NCBI GenBank assembly: GCA_022820485.1
Contig: JAJEFJ010000013.1
Coordinates: 1 to 56,594 of the forward strand
Length of the DNA: 56,594 nucleotides
Direction of reading: 5' to 3'
DNA from: Candidatus Latescibacterota bacterium
GTDB taxonomy: Bacteria; Latescibacterota; UBA2968; UBA8231
Positions within the stretch are counted from its first letter, which is position 1. The number at the start of each line of letters is the position of its first letter. This document shows positions 1 through 6,283 of this stretch, piece by piece. Both the position numbers and the translations under genes were made by a program. A model generated the notes under the pieces. It had not been told where the DNA came from. It saw only the letters and a list, made by a program, of their open reading frames with translations, and made no database searches.

Positions 1-2
1 TC

Positions 3-140
3 CCCATAAAAAAACATGGACGAAAAGCCATAAGCCTCTTTCGACGAGGATTAGACCAGCTCACACAGATCATACACCAAACACGAGACCAACCTAAACG
101 CGCCCGACAATATCAATCCATGTTACTGTCGTGTACTTAG
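3..140 (+). CDS. C-terminal end of a probable IS4-type transposase (cut by window start)
   Basis: An open frame enters from the left edge and ends at TAG 138-140, giving about 45 residues. The visible peptide contains KHGRKAISLFRRGLDQL and finishes with LLSCT. From memory, a basic HGRKA-x-SLFR-x-GLD helix and a terminal LSCT are typical of the last residues of IS4-family transposases (DDE enzymes that cut and join transposon ends). No catalytic residue is in the window, so the assignment rests on this tail only. The neighbouring MITE and gene remnants fit a transposon-scarred edge. The right inverted repeat of the element should lie shortly after position 140, but I could not define it. Confidence 0.5.
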   Translation, partial: PIKKHGRKAISLFRRGLDQLTQIIHQTRDQPKRARQYQSMLLSCT

Positions 141-256
141 CTCAAGCTATTTTATTCAGCAGGCCACCCGACAGGCGGTAGTCTGCGTGATCGTGAGCGA
201 TGATAAAGATAGAGATTTATTCGGGGATGGCAAAGTACTTGTCTGCTACTTGGATT

Positions 257-371
257 GGCGTTGTTGCATGAATATCTATAAGTCGTTGTTTTACAATAGG
301 TTATCGTTTTGACATCAAATTTTGTAAACTATTGTTTTCTAACGAGTTACCGTTTTTCGTGCAACAACGCC
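257..371. mobile_element. 115-bp MITE with terminal inverted repeats and 9-bp target duplication
   Basis: The left end GGCGTTGTTGCATGAA (257-272) and the right end TTCGTGCAACAACGCC (356-371) are inverted repeats matching at 15 of 16 positions. The element is flanked on both sides by the same 9 bases, ACTTGGATT (248-256 and 372-380), the expected target-site duplication. It encodes nothing and is AT-rich against its surroundings. The ends resemble GGC-T/G-TTGTTGCA termini known from several IS families with DDE transposases, and 9-bp duplications are typical of IS903-like IS5 elements. It is therefore a non-autonomous element mobilised in trans. Which transposase moves it is not known from this window. 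Confidence 0.85.
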
Positions 372-380
372 ACTTGGATT

Positions 381-595
381 TACACAATTTACACAAGGTG
401 TCTGTATTTACAGCTCAAGGCAGTCCCGTGACTTTCAGATGTCTTTAACTTCAATCTAAAAGCCCTTAACCGTTCGTTCCGTTCTTTCTTTATTAATCGA
501 TTAACTTGTTGGTCGCTAAAGATGGATCGGCGTCTCTTGTGCAAACTATAAGTGTAAAGAGCGTCCGCCGCGTGTTAAGAACCACATATCCGTAT
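381..595. other. AT-richer non-coding stretch, nothing recognised
   Basis: I find no plausible start with a ribosome binding site, no conserved peptide and no clear hairpin here. It separates the MITE from the cyclase-tail remnant and is probably degenerate DNA. Confidence 0.4.
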
Positions 596-725
596 CTACC
601 CTTCAAAAGCGAGTACGCGTAGCGGAATGGCGTCGGTTGCAGTCGCTGGTAGCGGCTGGGCGAAAAGATAAACGCGGGGTTGTCGCAGGTCGCCTAAGCG
701 GTCTAGGCTCTCGATTAGGGGGATG
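596..725 (-). pseudogene. Remnant: C-terminal 43 codons of a cyclase-family gene
   Basis: This stretch is about 95% identical in DNA to the 3' end of the intact cyclase gene at 2573-3238 (compare 2573-2700), including its stop codon (596-598 on the minus strand). The reading frame is still open: it gives PLIESLDRLGDLRQPRVY, then a few substitutions (ATATD for AAETD), and ends in LRVLAFEG. Similarity stops sharply near 725, where the catalytic part of the gene would begin, and a PhyH fragment follows. It is a recent partial duplication and cannot encode a working enzyme because the metal-binding N-terminal half is missing. Confidence 0.85.
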
Positions 726-740
726 CGGGAGAAGGTGGCA

Positions 741-1040
741 CTAAAGACCGTACCATTCTCTCAGGGCCGTGGGTTGGAACTCATAGCGCTCGACGCCGAG
801 CACCTGAAGAACGCCGCGCTCGACGAGGGAAAAGTCGGCGGGATCCTCGCGGTTGAAGCGTAGGGGTTCTTTTTGGGCGACAGGGGTATTGGTCATGAAG
901 CGGGGGCGACCCGAGTGATTGGGAGAGGAGGCGTGGAGGGTAAAGGGATGGAGGAGGGTTAGATCGCCGGTCTGGCCAGTAAGCTCAATGAAGTCTTGGC
1001 ACTGGTCGGTGAGGCGGATATATGGAGTGATTTGGGGAAG
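741..1040 (-). pseudogene. Remnant: C-terminal 99 residues of a phytanoyl-CoA dioxygenase (PhyH) gene
   Basis: On the minus strand an open frame runs from an in-frame stop at 1041-1043 down to TAG at 741-743. It reads LPQITPYIRLTDQCQDF, then TGDLTLLHPFTLHAS, then SGRPRFMTNTPV. GD-x-x-L-x-HP-x-x-x-HAS-x-N-x-S-x-x-RF is the hallmark distal half of PhyH-family Fe(II)/2-oxoglutarate dioxygenases: the distal iron-binding His and the Arg that holds 2-oxoglutarate. The proximal HxD half and any start codon are absent, so it is a truncated remnant. It sits directly upstream (in transcription sense) of the cyclase tail at 596-725. Confidence 0.8.
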
Positions 1041-1178
1041 TCAAGCACTATCTTGAACGGGCGCAATTGCAAGGGGCAGATGGGGAGCGGAACGGGCGCA
1101 CTTCGACGGCCTCGGCACGGCCAGCGCAAGGACGGCCAGCGGGCGCAGCGGCAGAGCGGAGGCGGGATCGTGGGTAAG

Positions 1179-1225
1179 AAATCGAGGGGGCCATATCCCA
1201 ATCGGCCCCCCCGACCTCGATTTTT
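1179..1225 (+). terminator. Possible hairpin terminator
   Basis: AAATCGAGG (1179-1187) pairs with CCTCGATTT (1215-1223), extended by a GGGGCC/GGCCCC block, and is followed by a T run to 1225. It has the form of a rho-independent terminator for plus-strand transcription, although no intact plus-strand gene precedes it. Confidence 0.35.
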
Positions 1226-1253
1226 GCTTGATTGGTCCCGTATGGCTGGCTCT

Positions 1254-1279
1254 CGCCTCAGCCGCAAGATTCAAAAAAT
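1254..1279. repeat. 26-nt perfect direct repeat, copy 1
   Basis: Identical over 26 bases to 1950-1975 (begins CGCCTCAGCCGCAAGATTC). The two copies bracket about 670 bp that contain the two small genes. Copy 2 overlaps the last codons and stop of the gene at 1967-2461, an arrangement reminiscent of an attachment site at a gene 3' end. Confidence 0.7.
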
Positions 1280-1389
1280 CAGAATCCGGGCGGCGATGGC
1301 CTAGGGCGTATTCGCCGCGGTCAGCGGCTTGCAGCTTTGAATTTTAGCAGCAACGAGCGATGGGTTGGCGCAACTCGGCTTTGAACTGG

Positions 1390-1551
1390 TCAAGATGGTT
1401 CATCACCGTCGTCTTGACTTGCACGCGATTCCCAATCTTCGGGCCTCTCATCATATCCTCGCGATTCCCAGTAAGCATCGTTATTGGGATTCAATTGATT
1501 GGCGTGATTGTCATCATCAGCCTTGTTGGGATCTCGTTCCTGATCCTTCAT
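1390..1551 (-). CDS. Small acidic protein, 53 aa (conserved short family, function unknown)
   Basis: This short gene starts at ATG 1549-1551 behind a good ribosome site (GAGGAG, 7 bases upstream) and ends at TGA. The product begins MKDQERDPNKADDDNHAN and contains the compact motif NPNNDAYWESRGYDERPEDW. It is acidic, with no signal peptide or membrane segment. From memory, near-identical NPNNDAYW...SRG...RP-D-W short proteins occur in many proteobacterial genomes without an assigned function; I cannot verify this here. It follows the Gly-rich small gene at 1656-1802 by 104 bases on the same strand, so the two may be co-transcribed. Confidence 0.7.
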   Translation of the reverse strand: MKDQERDPNKADDDNHANQLNPNNDAYWESRGYDERPEDWESRASQDDGDEPS

Positions 1552-1655
1552 CGTCTATCTCCTCATGTTGTAGGTTTTGGGCCAGCCTTAGCGCGTGTTC
1601 GCGACCAAAGCCAGCAACCGTTGGTAGGCGCCGACCACAAAGCCCTACCAATCAA

Positions 1656-1802
1656 TCACTTGCGTCTTGGCGGGGCATTATCTCGGCCTTTACCAGAAGG
1701 GTTTCCCGTTGTGCTGGGCTTGCCGCCAGGACCACGACTTCCACCGTTACCACCACCTTGCCCACCTCTACCGCCTCCACGACTTCCACTTGATTTTGCC
1801 AT
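1656..1802 (-). CDS. Small Gly/Arg-rich basic protein, 48 aa (function unknown)
   Basis: The start is ATG at 1800-1802, preceded by AGGAGGTGAGAGA, an almost ideal Shine-Dalgarno. The product begins MAKSSGSRGGGRGGQGG and ends with STTGNPSGKGRDNAPPRRK. Gly-, Ser- and Arg-rich repeats make it disordered and strongly basic, which suggests nucleic-acid or surface binding, but this is inference. The TTGNPSG-x-GR-x-NAPP ending recalls short conserved Gly-rich proteins of unknown function. The nested palindrome at 1838-1897 lies just upstream and may control it. The next gene on the strand, 1390-1551, encodes an acidic partner-sized protein. Confidence 0.7.
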   Translation of the reverse strand: MAKSSGSRGGGRGGQGGGNGGSRGPGGKPSTTGNPSGKGRDNAPPRRK

Positions 1803-1837
1803 TCTCTCACCTCCTCTCTTGTAGTGATTCACCGCCT

Positions 1838-1897
1838 CACAGTAATACCTGGCGGTGTATCACTTAAACACCGTCAGCGGTGCGAGGTGTTACTGTG
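1838..1897. promoter_or_regulatory. Nested palindrome upstream of the small-gene pair
   Basis: Outer arms CACAGTAATACCT (1838-1850) and AGGTGTTACTGTG (1885-1897) pair at 12 of 13 positions. Inside them CGGTGT (1853-1858) pairs with ACACCG (1868-1873). The structure lies 36-95 bases upstream of the ATG at 1802 on the minus strand, so it may be an operator or a folded leader. Confidence 0.4.
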
Positions 1898-1949
1898 CAG
1901 TGGATTTTTTTTGCCAATCTCTTCCGATTGCCCAAGGCAAGCCGCCTTA

Positions 1950-1975
1950 CGCCTCAGCCGCAAGATTCAAAAAAT
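1950..1975. repeat. 26-nt perfect direct repeat, copy 2
   Basis: Identical to 1254-1279. This copy overlaps the final codon and stop (1967-1969) of the secreted NTR-like gene, so the repeat may be the native gene end and copy 1 the displaced one. Confidence 0.7.
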
Positions 1976-2461
1976 ACCAGAATCGAACAGGTGACCCAGT
2001 TTGACGCCGCCCCAACTCATGGGGGCAACCGAGGTTGCAACCTTGCGGAAAATGGGCTCCCCAAGTTGCGCTATATCCTCGGTCGCCGCGGCGAGAGGGT
2101 TCGTGCGGCTGCAGATCCCTGTGTACAGATCGCCATTTCCGAGGGAAAAAGCATATACGAGATACTCGCCGCCCACCTCGAAGGAGTAGCCGCATTCGGC
2201 GTCGGTTTGTTCGGTTCGGATGGCAATATCCTCTCCAAGCACCCCCTTCCATACGGCGGATAGTTTGAACAAAACCCATACATCCTCTTCGGGGGTTTCC
2301 GCGATCTCCACTACCCGCCCTGTGAATACGGCATCGTGAGACGCTAACGCTTCCAAAGGGGTTCCAGGCGGTTCACAGCTACAGGAAAGGGCGGCATCTG
2401 GAACCAGTAATCCGGCAAAGACCAAAGCCAGCGGCAACGAGGCGATCCACTTCATCTTCAT
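1967..2461 (-). CDS. Secreted NTR/TIMP-like domain protein
   Basis: The product is 164 residues. Its start ATG (2459-2461) has GGAGG eight bases upstream. A signal peptide (MKMKWIASLPLALVFAGLLV, then an ALS cleavage region) ends just before Cys, giving a mature N-terminus CSCEPP. A CxC at the mature N-terminus followed by DAVFTGRVVEI, then FKLSAVWKG and CGYSFEVGGEYLVYA, is the pattern of bacterial netrin/TIMP-like OB-fold proteins. In animals this fold inhibits metalloproteases through the free N-terminal Cys. The bacterial role is not established. Two further Cys (AECGY, GICSR) could form disulfides. The last codons overlap a 26-nt repeat, so the extreme C-terminus may not be ancestral. Confidence 0.75.
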   Translation of the reverse strand: MKMKWIASLPLALVFAGLLVPDAALSCSCEPPGTPLEALASHDAVFTGRVVEIAETPEEDVWVLFKLSAVWKGVLGEDIAIRTEQTDAECGYSFEVGGEYLVYAFSLGNGDLYTGICSRTNPLAAATEDIAQLGEPIFRKVATSVAPMSWGGVKLGHLFDSGIF

Positions 2462-2572
2462 GGGGAACCTCCATTCTGACGCGGCCCGGAGCCAGTAGCC
2501 GTCGAGAAATCGACTTCGGCGGGGGTGAGGGTTTGCATGGCTAACGGCGGGAATCTCCAGCGAGGATCGCAG

Positions 2573-3238
2573 CTACCCTTCAAAAGCGAGTACGCGCAGC
2601 GGAATGGCGTCGGTTTCGGCTGCTGGTAGCGGCTGGGCGAAAAGGTAAACGCGGGGTTGTCGCAGGTCGCCTAAGCGGTCTAGGCTCTCGATTAGGGGAA
2701 TGCCGTGCGCGAAGAGTAGGTGGTGGTTGGGCAGGCTGCGGTCGCCTGGAATATCTAGGCCGGGGGTGTCGATGCCGAGCAGTTTGATGCCAGCCTCGAC
2801 GAGCCAGCGCAAGGCTACGGTCGTGGGGTAAGGCGGATAGGAACCTGCGGTAGCCCGTTGATCCCAGTCAAAGCGAAAGAGTGCGATGTCCCCCGGACGG
2901 ACGCCTCCGCCCGGTTCGGCGGCCCGTTGGAATTGCTCCGGCGAGAGTGGCTCGCCCAGCGGAGCATCGCTAAAGTCGAAGACGATGGCCTCGCCAAAAA
3001 AGCGCTCGACATTGAGGTCGGCGATGGCCGGGCCGTCTTGGACGGCGTGTAAAGGCCCTTCGACATGGGTGCCGGCGTGGCCGCCCATTTCGATGCTGGT
3101 GGTGATATACCAGCGGTCGGTGGGTGGATCATCAACGGGTACGCGCGCCGTGCGGTAGTGAATGAGGCGACCTTCCGACGGCGCGATGGTGCGCGAAAGA
3201 TCTACCATGCGACTGTAGGCGAAGGAGGGGACCTTCAC
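2573..3238 (-). CDS. Cyclase family protein (kynurenine-formamidase-like metal hydrolase)
   Basis: The protein has 221 residues from a GTG start (3236-3238) that overlaps the stop of the upstream gene (GTGA, translational coupling); an ATG ten codons later is an alternative. MGGHAGTHVEGPLH (about residues 51-64) matches the HxGTHxDxPxH metal-binding signature of the cyclase/formamidase family, with Glu in place of the usual Asp. IDTPGLD and NHHLLFAHGIPLIE are conserved later. Relatives hydrolyse N-formylkynurenine, arylformamides or related cyclic or ester substrates; the substrate here is unknown. It is the last gene of an operon with a TIM-barrel isomerase and a Gfo/Idh/MocA dehydrogenase, which suggests catabolism of a sugar acid or similar. 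A recent copy of its 3' end lies at 596-725. Confidence 0.85.
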   Translation of the reverse strand: MKVPSFAYSRMVDLSRTIAPSEGRLIHYRTARVPVDDPPTDRWYITTSIEMGGHAGTHVEGPLHAVQDGPAIADLNVERFFGEAIVFDFSDAPLGEPLSPEQFQRAAEPGGGVRPGDIALFRFDWDQRATAGSYPPYPTTVALRWLVEAGIKLLGIDTPGLDIPGDRSLPNHHLLFAHGIPLIESLDRLGDLRQPRVYLFAQPLPAAETDAIPLRVLAFEG

Positions 3239-4017
3239 GCGATGGCCTTCTTGAGGGCGACCGCGGTCTCGCCGTCGTCGGCATAGACCGGCAGGGCACC
3301 GCTCAGCGTTACGCGGCCATCGTAGCCGGCAGTGCGCAAGGTGTGTAGAAAGAGCGCGTGGTCGGCTGGCGTGGTTTGCGGTCGGCCGCGGCCCGGCTCG
3401 GCAATGTGGGCGTGGATCAGGTGCGGCCCGGCTTGTTTGAGTGCGTCGAAAGACTCGCCGTTGAGCTTCATGTGAAAGAAGTCGGCCATCAGCTTGGCAT
3501 GAGAGCGGTTGACGTCCGCTATGAACTCGGTCGCTTCGGAGACGGTATTGAGCAGGTTGGCGTCGTCGCGGTTGTAGGGTTCGAGCGCGACCTTGACGCC
3601 GCGGGGCTCGCCGAGGTCGGCGCACAGGTGCAAGAAGTCGGCGACCTGTTGGCGCGCTGTGTCGCGGTCGAAGCCGTCGGGCACCCAGCGCGAACCGCCG
3701 CTTCCATAGCCGATGACCTCGACTCCAGCCCGCTGCATGAGGTCGAAGACCCGCGTGACAAAAGTGCGCAGCCGGTCCAAGCTCACGTCGGGGCCGACGA
3801 CCATTAGCCCGCGCCCCTGCGGGTCGCCAATAAAGCCGCACATCGTCTTCATTTGGAGCGGGTGCTTTGCCAGAAGCGCTGAGAACTCGCGCTCGGTCGC
3901 TCGTGGGTCGTCAGCATCGATACCGAGCAGACCGGGTGAGCCTTCGAGATAGTCGAAGTCCCAGTCGGTGGACTCTTCAAGGTGTTGGCGATTGGTAACT
4001 AAGAGGCCGATCTGCAT
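3235..4017 (-). CDS. Sugar phosphate isomerase/epimerase (xylose-isomerase-like TIM barrel)
   Basis: I start it at ATG 4015-4017 (MQIGLLVTNRQHLEES). This leaves 56 bases after the upstream dehydrogenase and gives 260 residues, normal for the family; an in-frame upstream extension would overlap that gene. Features of the AP-endonuclease-2/xylose-isomerase fold are visible: VIGYGSGGSRW, a metal-ligand Glu in VALEPYNRDD, MADFFHM, and LIHAHIAEPGRG near the end. Such proteins interconvert ketoses or inososes using a divalent metal in the cytoplasm. Its stop overlaps the GTG of the cyclase gene. Exact substrate unknown; the final Glu ligand of canonical members is not obvious. Confidence 0.8.
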   Translation of the reverse strand: MQIGLLVTNRQHLEESTDWDFDYLEGSPGLLGIDADDPRATEREFSALLAKHPLQMKTMCGFIGDPQGRGLMVVGPDVSLDRLRTFVTRVFDLMQRAGVEVIGYGSGGSRWVPDGFDRDTARQQVADFLHLCADLGEPRGVKVALEPYNRDDANLLNTVSEATEFIADVNRSHAKLMADFFHMKLNGESFDALKQAGPHLIHAHIAEPGRGRPQTTPADHALFLHTLRTAGYDGRVTLSGALPVYADDGETAVALKKAIA

Positions 4018-4073
4018 GGGCTTTCCGTCCTCCGTGTAGTCCGGCGTCAGAATTGGGGCCGCATGGGGGACGC

Positions 4074-5162
4074 CTATTTGTCCCTGATCCAGCTCATGCC
4101 CTCGCCGCGCACCAAAAAGGAGCGCTCGTCCCAATGGCCGGGCCGGGTGACGGGCATGCGCCCCTCCTCGACGGCGACGTCGAGCGGGTTGTCGCGGGTT
4201 TGCAGCGGCAGGGCCACGCGCTCGTGCAGCCTAGCCGACTCATAGACGCCCATCATGATCTCGGTGGCGGCCTTGCCGTGCTCGGCCTTGCCGTAGTAGT
4301 CCTCAAAATCGCCCTCGATCCAGCGGCAGATTCCGTAGGCCTGATCGACGAAGGCGTTGCCATAGCCGCTGCTCTTGTCGGTGGGTTTGAACTTTTGCCA
4401 GCCGCCGGAGGTGGCCGTCATGTAGCGCAGGCTGTTGTCGCTGACGACCATCATGCCGTCTTCGCCGTAGATGGTGGCACCCACCTGATAAATATCGTTC
4501 ATCTCGTTTTCGATCACGCCTTCGACCCCGTCGGGATAGCCGATGATCCCCGCGCAGCGGTCTTCGACCCGATGGCCGAAGACGAAGTGGTCGGTGTGGC
4601 GCTCGACCGAGCCCATGACCCACTCGGCCTGCGGATCGCCGAGGGCGTAGAGCTGGAAGTCGATGCAGTGGGTGCCGGTGTTCATCATGCCGGCCTTGAC
4701 CGCCGACCACAGCCGCTGCGGTTTGCCGATAGCTCCGGCGGCGATCATCTGCCGCGCCTCGCGCCAACAAGAGTAAAAGCGGCGCTGGTGGCCGATGGCG
4801 AGCTTGACGTCGTTGCGCTCGGCGGCGATGACCATGGCCTCGGCCTCGCCCAAGGAGACGGCCATGGGCTTTTCGCAGAGCACGGCTTGGGGCCGACGGG
4901 CGCAGGCGGCGATGGACATTTCCGCGTGCTGGGGATCCCAAGAGCAGACGCTGACGATGTCGAGGTTTTCTACGTCGAGCATCTCGCGGTAATCGAGATA
5001 CTGCTTTTCGACGTGGAAATCCGCGGCGTAGCTGGCCAAGGCTTCGGGATGCGCGTCGGCGATGGCAGCGATCTCAGTGTGCTCGCACTCGGCCCAGCCG
5101 CGACCGTGCTCGCGGGCAATGCGGCCGGAGGCAATGACGCCAACGCGGTATTTGGCAGACAT
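4074..5162 (-). CDS. Gfo/Idh/MocA family oxidoreductase
   Basis: This 362-residue protein carries an N-terminal Rossmann fold (KYRVGVIASGRIAREHG, where the usual second Gly is replaced) and the diagnostic CEKPM motif near residue 97, with the Lys that is part of the active site. The C-terminal half has the alpha/beta dimerisation domain; GTHCIDFQLYALGD carries the probable catalytic His. Members oxidise or reduce sugars, inositols and their derivatives with NAD(P). AAAGGAATCC precedes the ATG. It leads the operon with the isomerase (4017) and cyclase (3238) genes. A perfect dispersed palindrome sits just upstream at 5183-5210. Confidence 0.9.
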   Translation of the reverse strand: MSAKYRVGVIASGRIAREHGRGWAECEHTEIAAIADAHPEALASYAADFHVEKQYLDYREMLDVENLDIVSVCSWDPQHAEMSIAACARRPQAVLCEKPMAVSLGEAEAMVIAAERNDVKLAIGHQRRFYSCWREARQMIAAGAIGKPQRLWSAVKAGMMNTGTHCIDFQLYALGDPQAEWVMGSVERHTDHFVFGHRVEDRCAGIIGYPDGVEGVIENEMNDIYQVGATIYGEDGMMVVSDNSLRYMTATSGGWQKFKPTDKSSGYGNAFVDQAYGICRWIEGDFEDYYGKAEHGKAATEIMMGVYESARLHERVALPLQTRDNPLDVAVEEGRMPVTRPGHWDERSFLVRGEGMSWIRDK

Positions 5163-5182
5163 GGATTCCTTTCGGCTTGAAT

Positions 5183-5210
5183 GTAGGGGCGACCGATCGG
5201 TCGCCCCTAC
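5183..5210. repeat. Dispersed palindromic repeat, copy A
   Basis: A perfect 28-base palindrome, GTAGGGGCGACC...GGTCGCCCCTAC. It is one of at least seven related intergenic copies in the window and lies between the SPFH gene end and the start of the Gfo/Idh/MocA gene. Confidence 0.85.
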
Positions 5211-5251
5211 GCGTTGCTAGCGCCGATCTTGGGCCACCACGAGGCCCCCCC

Positions 5252-6139
5252 CTACTTGGCGTCGCCTAGGTGCATCAGCGGCAGCGGGGCCGGGCTGTCG
5301 CCGTCGATGAAATAGACCTTGGCGGCCGGGTCTTTGGAAATGGCTTCAAGGGACTTGAGCGCTTGGAGCTTGACGTAGTTGGGATTGCGGCCGATGGCGT
5401 CGTTGATCTTGGAGATTTCGTAGGCTTGGGCGTCGGCGAGCAGGCGGCGCTTTTCGGCTTCGGCTTCGGCGGCGTCCCTTTCGGCTACGGCTAGGGCTAT
5501 CTTCTGCTGCTGCTCGGTGTTGTAACGCTCCAACTCGGCCTTTTGCTTTTCGACTTCCTGCTCGCGCTCTTTTTTGGCCTCAATGGCCTTAGTGATAAAG
5601 GGCGGCAGCGAGATGTCGCGGATCAACACGGCCTCTACATCAACCCCTTTGGGCCTGAGGTAGTCCTTCAGCCCTTCGAGCAGGGCTACCTGTAAAGTGC
5701 TCTGCGTCGCTTCTAAAAAGAAGTCCTCGGCGCGCTTGATGGTCTTGCCTTGCTCGCGAATGAGCGAGCGCAGCTTGGGCACGATGTGGACGGAGCGCAC
5801 ATTTTCAAAACCGCCCGTCTCCTGCAAGATGCGCGGCGTGTCGGACGATATGAGACGGTACTGAACGCTGACGTCGATCTTGGTCTGTAGCTGATCTTGG
5901 CTGGGGACGCTGGAGGTTTCGGAGTGCGTCTTTTGGCGCACGTCGAAGAGGCTCCATTCGTAGAGCGGGTTGACCGGGATGTGCAGACCCTCGCCGAAGT
6001 GTTTGAACTGGACTTCGCCGAAGAGGGTGGCGACGGCGACGTGGCCGGCCGGGACGCTTTGGTAGAAGCGCGGACTGACGAGAAATAAGACGAAGACGGC
6101 GGCGATGATGCCGAGGATGGACTTAGGGAGCTGGATCAT
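5252..6139 (-). CDS. SPFH/prohibitin-domain membrane protein
   Basis: I chose ATG 6137-6139 (MIQLPKSILG) because GGAGG lies seven bases upstream; an in-frame ATG at 6166 is possible. The 295-residue product has an N-terminal membrane anchor (ILGIIAAVFVLFLVS), then the SPFH domain (SVPAGHVAVATLFGEV, PVNPLYEWSLFDVRQ, VSVQYRL), then a charged coiled coil rich in Glu, Lys and Ala (about residues 190-250). This layout matches prohibitin, HflK/HflC and related proteins that form ring- or cage-like membrane scaffolds controlling proteases or lipid domains. No partner gene (NfeD, FtsH) is next to it, so the specific role is unclear. Confidence 0.85.
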   Translation of the reverse strand: MIQLPKSILGIIAAVFVLFLVSPRFYQSVPAGHVAVATLFGEVQFKHFGEGLHIPVNPLYEWSLFDVRQKTHSETSSVPSQDQLQTKIDVSVQYRLISSDTPRILQETGGFENVRSVHIVPKLRSLIREQGKTIKRAEDFFLEATQSTLQVALLEGLKDYLRPKGVDVEAVLIRDISLPPFITKAIEAKKEREQEVEKQKAELERYNTEQQQKIALAVAERDAAEAEAEKRRLLADAQAYEISKINDAIGRNPNYVKLQALKSLEAISKDPAAKVYFIDGDSPAPLPLMHLGDAK

Positions 6140-6283
6140 GGGGGGCCTCCTTACGGGCTCAGACATTTTTACCTACCTTTGAGTGGGTGGGGGAGATTAA
6201 TAGCCTAGAAGGTAAATCCTCCACCTGAAAATGTCCATTAAAACACCCAAGACCGAATACTCGGCTGCCAGCGGGCGGACGCT

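Noticed and set aside
3239..3841. N-terminal half of a 422-codon minus-strand frame that ends as the cyclase gene
   Set aside because: It is an Arg/Pro-rich shadow of the TIM-barrel isomerase gene on the same strand; the cyclase homology begins only after the GTG at 3238.
4053..5180. 375-codon plus-strand frame opposite the Gfo/Idh/MocA gene
   Set aside because: A His/Val/Gly-rich antisense shadow; the minus-strand frame has CEKPM and the Rossmann fold.
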